Below are positions 6,941 to 10,111 of a stretch of 10,111 nucleotides of DNA, one piece after another. The notes under the pieces were generated by a model that saw nothing but the letters and a program-made list of their open reading frames with translations, was not told where the DNA came from and searched no databases. The stretch is from Pavlovales sp. CCMP2436 (lineage: Eukaryota > Haptophyta > Pavlovophyceae > Pavlovales): positions 186,927 through 197,037 of the forward strand of contig MU631309.1 in NCBI GenBank assembly GCA_026770615.1, given 5' to 3'. Numbering within the stretch: position 1 is the stretch's first letter; each line of letters starts with the position of its first letter. The position numbers were made by a program, and so were the translations under genes.

Positions 6941-7044
6941 AATGTTAGGTCTTCACGAATTTTGTATGTGACTGGTGCATCCCTGCCCACTGATTGGCTG
7001 ACAGGCAAGACAGGAAGCACTCGGCTGCTGGGCCCGCCTGGTCA

Positions 7045-7165
7045 CTACGAGTGGTTCCAGGGATCACCCGCTCAGATTTGTGGCGCTCCGCCTAGGGATT
7101 GGATCACTCGTTTATGGAGCTCTACGGTTAAGGGATCAACCCACTCATAAATAGGGATCACAGTA
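7045..7165 (+). repeat. Diverged third GGGATCACT-rich repeat
   Basis: The order of motifs (GGGATCACC, GCTCAGATTTGTGGCGCTCC, CGCCTAGGGATTGGATCACTC, AAGGGATCAAC, ATAGGGATCACAG) follows that of the middle of units 1 and 2, especially the shared CCGCCTAGGGAT. It is too diverged to align throughout. Confidence 0.55.
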
Positions 7166-7829
7166 CATAATGTGTATTTACTCCCCGGACATAACGTTGG
7201 CACCATTGGGCGCACACTACATACGAAGGCCTTCCCGGCGTCCCCGCAGGCTGAAAAGTTAGGTCCCAGTCGCCTGGGATCTGGGGCACATTTGGCTGCA
7301 GTATGACGGGGAATTTTGGGACGGGGGGTGTTTTGGGACGGAACCACCCTCACTTCGGAGCTTCCGTTCATCATGATACCGTCAGAATGAGGTTTTGGCC
7401 CAGTTGCCGAAGTTGTTCCCCGTCCAATTCCGCGTCTTAGGTTATTCTCAGCTTTCCCGCAAGGCTCGAGTTCGACGGGCTAGAGCAAGCCGCGCGTACC
7501 CCTTCTGACGTCAAAAACGCAGACACTTTTTATTTATATTCATTATTTTGAAGACCGCTTGGTCAGGCTAATTTGAAAAGCAGTGTCAAAAACTGGGCGA
7601 TGGCAGATTTTCAGCTGCCCGACGGCCGTAGCGCGAGCTCTGACGGGGTACTCCCTTGGACAGGGCAACGGAGCCGCAGCGTGGGCGGCAGACATCACCA
7701 TCCAGCAGTGAAGACACGGAGGCGTCTGCGCATCTCGCTCTGCTACATGCCCGCCGCCGTCTGACCGCGAACGCGGGCCGCAAACGTTGCGAACGACAGT
7801 GCGCGCGAGCAAGGCGCTGCTGCCTGTGA
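7166..7829. other. No gene recognised; fragments of other repeats
   Basis: Open frames here are short and without recognisable protein pattern. Positions 7310-7345 read TTTTGGGACGG twice within 25 bp and recall the left end of repeat D. GTTGTTCCCCGTC at 7409-7421 recurs at 9360-9372. The segment 7525-7560 is AT-rich. GGCAGACATCACCATCCAGCAG near 7688-7709 resembles GATATTACCATCCTGCAG near 7879 in the following remnant, perhaps an old internal duplication. Confidence 0.5.
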
Positions 7830-8313
7830 GCGCTGGGGCACAAGGTGGAGGGCGCGATTGCGGGCGGGGCACACGACGGGGATATTACCATCCTGCAGAA
7901 CGAGGACGGCTCGGCGCGCTTGGTGCTTGTGAAGCGCACCAAGCACGCGTTGCTCGTGCAGACCGGCGGCGCATACCGCAAGACGAACGACAGCGCTCGT
8001 TCCTGACCGCGCACAAGGAGGAGATGCTAGCGCTCTTCATCCGGCTCAAAAGGCTGGGCAACCAGGCCGTCACCCGCAAGGAGATCACGGCGGTGATCAT
8101 GCAGCTCCTGGCGCGCAGAGAGAGAGAACCTGCGCTGGCGGCAAGATCGAGAAGCTATTTAAAGTCGCCAAGCGCGCCCTCAAGAGGCGGGTGCTGGACA
8201 AGTCCTACTGGCACGCTTCGTCGGCCCCTTGCCCATGCGCACACGCGCGCGTGAGACTGCGCACAAACCTGAGTACACGCTTCGTCGTGACTGAATTGAA
8301 CTACATACTGTAG
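7830..8313 (+). pseudogene. Frameshifted gene remnant, possibly the DNA-binding part of a pogo/CENP-B-like transposase
   Basis: Three plus frames carry protein-like pieces in sequence: frame 3, 7830-8006 (DGDITILQNEDGSARLVLVK, TKHALLVQTGGAYRKTND, then TGA); frame 2, about 7980-8128 (RSFLTAHKEEMLALFIRLKR, LGNQAVTRKEITAVIMQLLA); frame 1, about 8140-8313 (GKIEKLFKVAKRALKRRVLD, KSYWHASS, then TAG). The pattern of an acidic helix, L-G-x-x-VTRKEI-x-x-x-x-x-x-L, a basic helix and K-x-x-W-x-x recalls the CENP-B-type helix-turn-helix of pogo-family (Tc5/DDE_1) transposases, which normally ends in a W-x-x-F segment. No DDE catalytic core follows, so only the N-terminal part would remain. The assignment is by pattern recognition; a host gene fragment or another transposase family is possible. 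Confidence 0.4.
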
Positions 8314-8328
8314 TTATGTTGCCGTTTT

Positions 8329-8372
8329 GCCCGAAAAGCGGCCTCCAGTAGCACCCCAAGACGGGGACTAAT
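8329..8372 (-). repeat. Module E, diverged copy 3
   Basis: GCCCGAAAAGCGGCCTCC and ACGGGGACTAAT match, in the same orientation, 9303-9320 (CCCGAAAAGCGACCTCC) and the CCGGACTAAT that follows module E copy 2. The 8373-8499 stretch beyond it is unassigned; it holds the 14-bp palindrome GACGCGCGCGCGTC (8384-8397). Confidence 0.6.
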
Positions 8373-8499
8373 ACCGCCTATTAGACGCGCGCGCGTCCGA
8401 TTTGGGGCTGGCACTATCAAGTTTCTTGCACACCCGCCATCCCGACCCGATTGGCGCAAATTTACCCCCAGTTGTCCGGGCGCCCACTTACGAAAGTGT

Positions 8500-8706
8500 C
8501 AAAATACCCCAAAAGCATGGTCTGGGCGTCATTTTTGGAGGGCTAGCGTGCTCGACCTACTCGCTTTCTCGGGGTGCCAGTCGGCAGGAAGATGCGCCAT
8601 AGTCCAGAAAACCCAGCCGATGCAAGCGGGGCCTTCACCGGGCCGCCAGCGGCCCGCCATTGGCCCGACCGCAGATTCCATCCCAAAATACCCCCCCTTT
8701 TTTTTC
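8500..8706 (-). repeat. Interspersed repeat D, copy 2 (inverted)
   Basis: This is the reverse complement homologue of 5667-5861, reading on the minus strand from an A/G-run and GTATTTTGGGATGGAATCT to TTTTGGGGTATTTTG. It is about 12 bp longer, through small insertions around 8620-8650. It follows the LINE 3' ends at 9293-8707 on the minus strand, the same order as on the plus strand at 5157-5861. Confidence 0.75.
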
Positions 8707-8911
8707 TTAAATTACGACTTACTTACTATAGAAAATGGCAGCAGGCAGTGGGTTGCAGTCATTCTGTATCAGAAGTGGTCGAGTCCGAGCGTGTAGGCGC
8801 GACGACATCCAGTCACCTAGGCGGCATGTAGTCACCCAGGCGGCATACTTAGGCACCGATCCCAAACCGTGTCACTGCGGAGGTGGTACGCGCCCTCAGC
8901 CCACTCCCTCC
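8707..8911 (-). mobile_element. Old, diverged LINE 3' end (copy C)
   Basis: Read on the minus strand it starts with GGAGGGAGTGGGCTGAGGGC, like the last codons of the LINE ORF in copy B (GAGGAGTGGGCTGAGGGC). It ends with CCTGCTGCCATTTTCTATAG and AGTAAGTCGTAATTTAAGAA, like copy B's CTGCTGCCTGTCTTCCTATT and AGTAAGTCGTAGTCTAATAA. The middle is strongly diverged. It is a second, older 3' fragment of the same or a sister family, lying head to tail with copy B. Confidence 0.55.
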
Positions 8912-9293
8912 TTTTTATTAGACTACGACTTACTTAATAGGAAGACAGGCAGCAGCAGTCAGGCAAATCTGATGTGTATGGCCGACGAATTCAGCCAGTG
9001 ATCGCCCAGGTGGCGGGCCTACGCGGCTTCATGCCACGACCGCGTCTCTTGTCGCCCGCGGCTTGTCGCTGGTGGTATACGCCCTCAGCCCACTCCTCGG
9101 TGCCGTCGTCGTCTGCGCCACCGTGTGCCGCGCCGCCGCCACTGATGTTCTCCATACGCGCGCGCGCTATGATGACCTTTGCGTGTCCACGCAAGGCGCA
9201 CATACCGATCTCCTGCCGCATCTTCCACAGGAGGGCGGTCCGTGCGAGCTGTTCGGAGGGAGCTCCCGTGCGCCCTCGCAGTGCGCGTGCGCC
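8912..9293 (-). mobile_element. 5'-truncated LINE copy B, inverted relative to the main element
   Basis: The minus strand of 8942-9293 matches 5157-5494 with few substitutions and one 14-bp insertion. It encodes the end of the endonuclease-side protein: LARTALLWKMRQEIGMCALR, GHAKVIIARARMENISGGG, then GTEEWAEGVYHQRQAAGDKR and a basic tail ending ATWAITG at TGA 8991-8993. It stays open where the main element has TAA, so it preserves the original C-terminus. Only the last 0.4 kb of the element is present, the usual 5' truncation of LINE insertions. The 3' end (8912-8941) has AAGTAAGTCGTAGTCTAATA with an AATAAA-type signal. Confidence 0.85.
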
Positions 9294-9300
9294 TTCTTTA

Positions 9301-9329
9301 AGGCCCGAAAAGCGACCTCCAAAGACCGA
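9301..9329 (-). repeat. 29-bp module E, copy 2
   Basis: This is the exact reverse complement of 5638-5666 over 29 bp. It lies just beyond the truncated 5' end of LINE copy B (9293). Similarity to copy 3 extends outward to the ACTAAT at about 9341-9346. Confidence 0.8.
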
Positions 9330-9781
9330 CCAAGACCCGGACTAATTCACTACTCAAAAAGTTGTTCCCCGTCATCATGTAAGTGACAAGCGCCCGCTAA
9401 AAAAAAATTGCTCACGGAAATAAATAAATAAATAAATACATGCAAAAAATGGTGTTACTATTCAAGTTTTGGGAACCCGGCCGTCTACGCCGCGGGACTC
9501 GGATCACAGCCGCGCCGCGCCCGGAGGAGGGGGCGCTGGGTTGTAGATGGCCCTTGTGCTTGCAGGGTGTGCTCCCCGAGCTCGCCATGTCGCCTTTGAT
9601 GCGCGCAGGTACGACCGTCGCGCCCTTGTTCGCCTGGGACGGGGGGCGATCAAGAAGGGCACACAGCTCGCCTGTGAGTCGCGTGAGATTGGAGTTTTAA
9701 AAGACTGAACCAGGCACCCTTTCCTCGAGCTCGTCCCGTCCGTATCCGTGCCCGTGTCCCCGTCCACATAAAAAGCACGCC
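9330..9781. other. No gene recognised; AAAT microsatellite at 9418-9438
   Basis: The stretch holds about five tandem AAAT units (9418-9438) and an A-run at 9398-9407. An 87-codon open frame (9440-9700, +) has no recognisable pattern. Positions 9728-9768 are a pyrimidine-rich CCGT-type run just before the candidate start at 9782. I see no RNA gene here. Confidence 0.5.
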
Positions 9782-10034
9782 ATGCACGCGTCCCCCGCGG
9801 CGGACCTCTCCTATGGCATCCACTTTGGCGTCCTGGGCCACGCCGCCTCCTTCGCCGCGGGCGCCGCCACCTACGCCTCGCCGCCGCTCACGCCTGCGCA
9901 GATCGTCTCTGCGTCCCACCTCTCAGGTGCGCACTGTCCGCTTCTCTGCACCTGGCGCGTCCCTCCGCGTCCGCCGCGTGCGTTCGCGGCCTTCTCCGGC
10001 CATCGCCATGGCTCTGGGCCGTCGGCGTTTCAAG

Positions 10035-10111
<77 letters not shown>
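9782..10111 (+). CDS. Possible first exon of a host gene, unrecognised, cut by the window end
   Basis: ATG at 9782 opens a frame that stays open for 84 codons up to the poly-C run: MHASPAADLSYGIHFGVLGH, then AASFAAGAATYASPPLTPAQ and IVSASHLSG. Residues 11-34 are hydrophobic and small-residue rich and could form a membrane segment or targeting peptide. A TCAG/GTGCGC sequence at 9923-9932 has the form of a splice donor as used in GC-rich algae, so the exon may end at 9926, after residue 48. The segment CATAAAAAG (9767-9775) is TATA-like but too close to the ATG for a standard core promoter. A 90-codon minus-strand frame overlaps (9650-9919) and looks Arg/Gly-rich by composition only. No family is recognised; whether this is a gene at all is open. 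Confidence 0.3.
10035..10111. repeat. Poly-C run of 77 at the window end
   Basis: All bases from 10035 to the end are C. A pure homopolymer of this length is rare in genomes, and it coincides with the end of the sequence, so it is either a real poly-C/poly-G tract that stopped the assembly or a sequencing/assembly artefact. Confidence 0.95.

Noticed and set aside
5861..7165. CRISPR-like array of short repeats
   Set aside because: The GGGATCACT words are irregularly spaced, occur in both orientations and lack uniform unique spacers. The genome is eukaryotic in character.
8384..8397. 14-bp palindrome GACGCGCGCGCGTC as an operator
   Set aside because: Alternating CG runs are palindromic by nature and nothing around it suggests a regulated gene.
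10035..10111. Telomere
   Set aside because: It is a pure C homopolymer with no interspersed A/T bases, unlike known telomeric repeats.

Overview
The window looks like repeat-rich nuclear DNA of a GC-rich unicellular eukaryote. A marine alga such as a haptophyte, pelagophyte or dinoflagellate fits best, but the species cannot be named from the sequence. There are no bacterial operons, rRNA or tRNA genes. Most coding signal comes from decayed mobile elements, and no intact gene is present.

Positions 1-930 hold a short TATA-bearing stretch and then a GC-rich low-complexity tract. Positions 935-5505 (+) are one large, broken non-LTR retrotransposon (LINE). Its protein can be followed across several frames in this order: an N-terminal ubiquitin-like domain of exactly 76 residues ending in Arg-Gly-Gly (once a 20-bp duplication is discounted), an unrecognised domain, a Pro/Gln-rich linker with an RGG-type basic stretch, a reverse transcriptase, a thumb-like region, and a C-terminal restriction-like endonuclease (RLE) type domain. 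It carries about three frameshifts besides the duplication, in-frame stops at 2309 and 2798, a probably premature stop at 5373, and a catalytic box read as GHDN instead of YxDD.

Positions 5506-7165 are intergenic repeats: a 195-bp interspersed repeat, and roughly 0.3-kb units rich in GGGATCACT/AGTGATCCC. One unit is split by a 411-bp insertion with 23-bp terminal inverted repeats and a long central hairpin. Positions 7166-7829 hold nothing convincing. Positions 7830-8313 hold a frameshifted gene remnant, possibly the N-terminal DNA-binding part of a pogo/CENP-B-like transposase.

Positions 8329-9345 are mostly minus-strand repeats. The order LINE 3' end then interspersed repeat, seen on the plus strand at 5157-5861, recurs inverted at 9293-8500, with a second, older LINE 3' end between. 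The last 330 bases hold a weak ORF that may be the first exon of a host gene. The window ends in 77 consecutive C.

The most notable item is the ubiquitin-like domain fused to the front of an RLE-type LINE protein. It suggests a retroelement polyprotein that host deubiquitinases could cleave, or that uses ubiquitin-like signalling.
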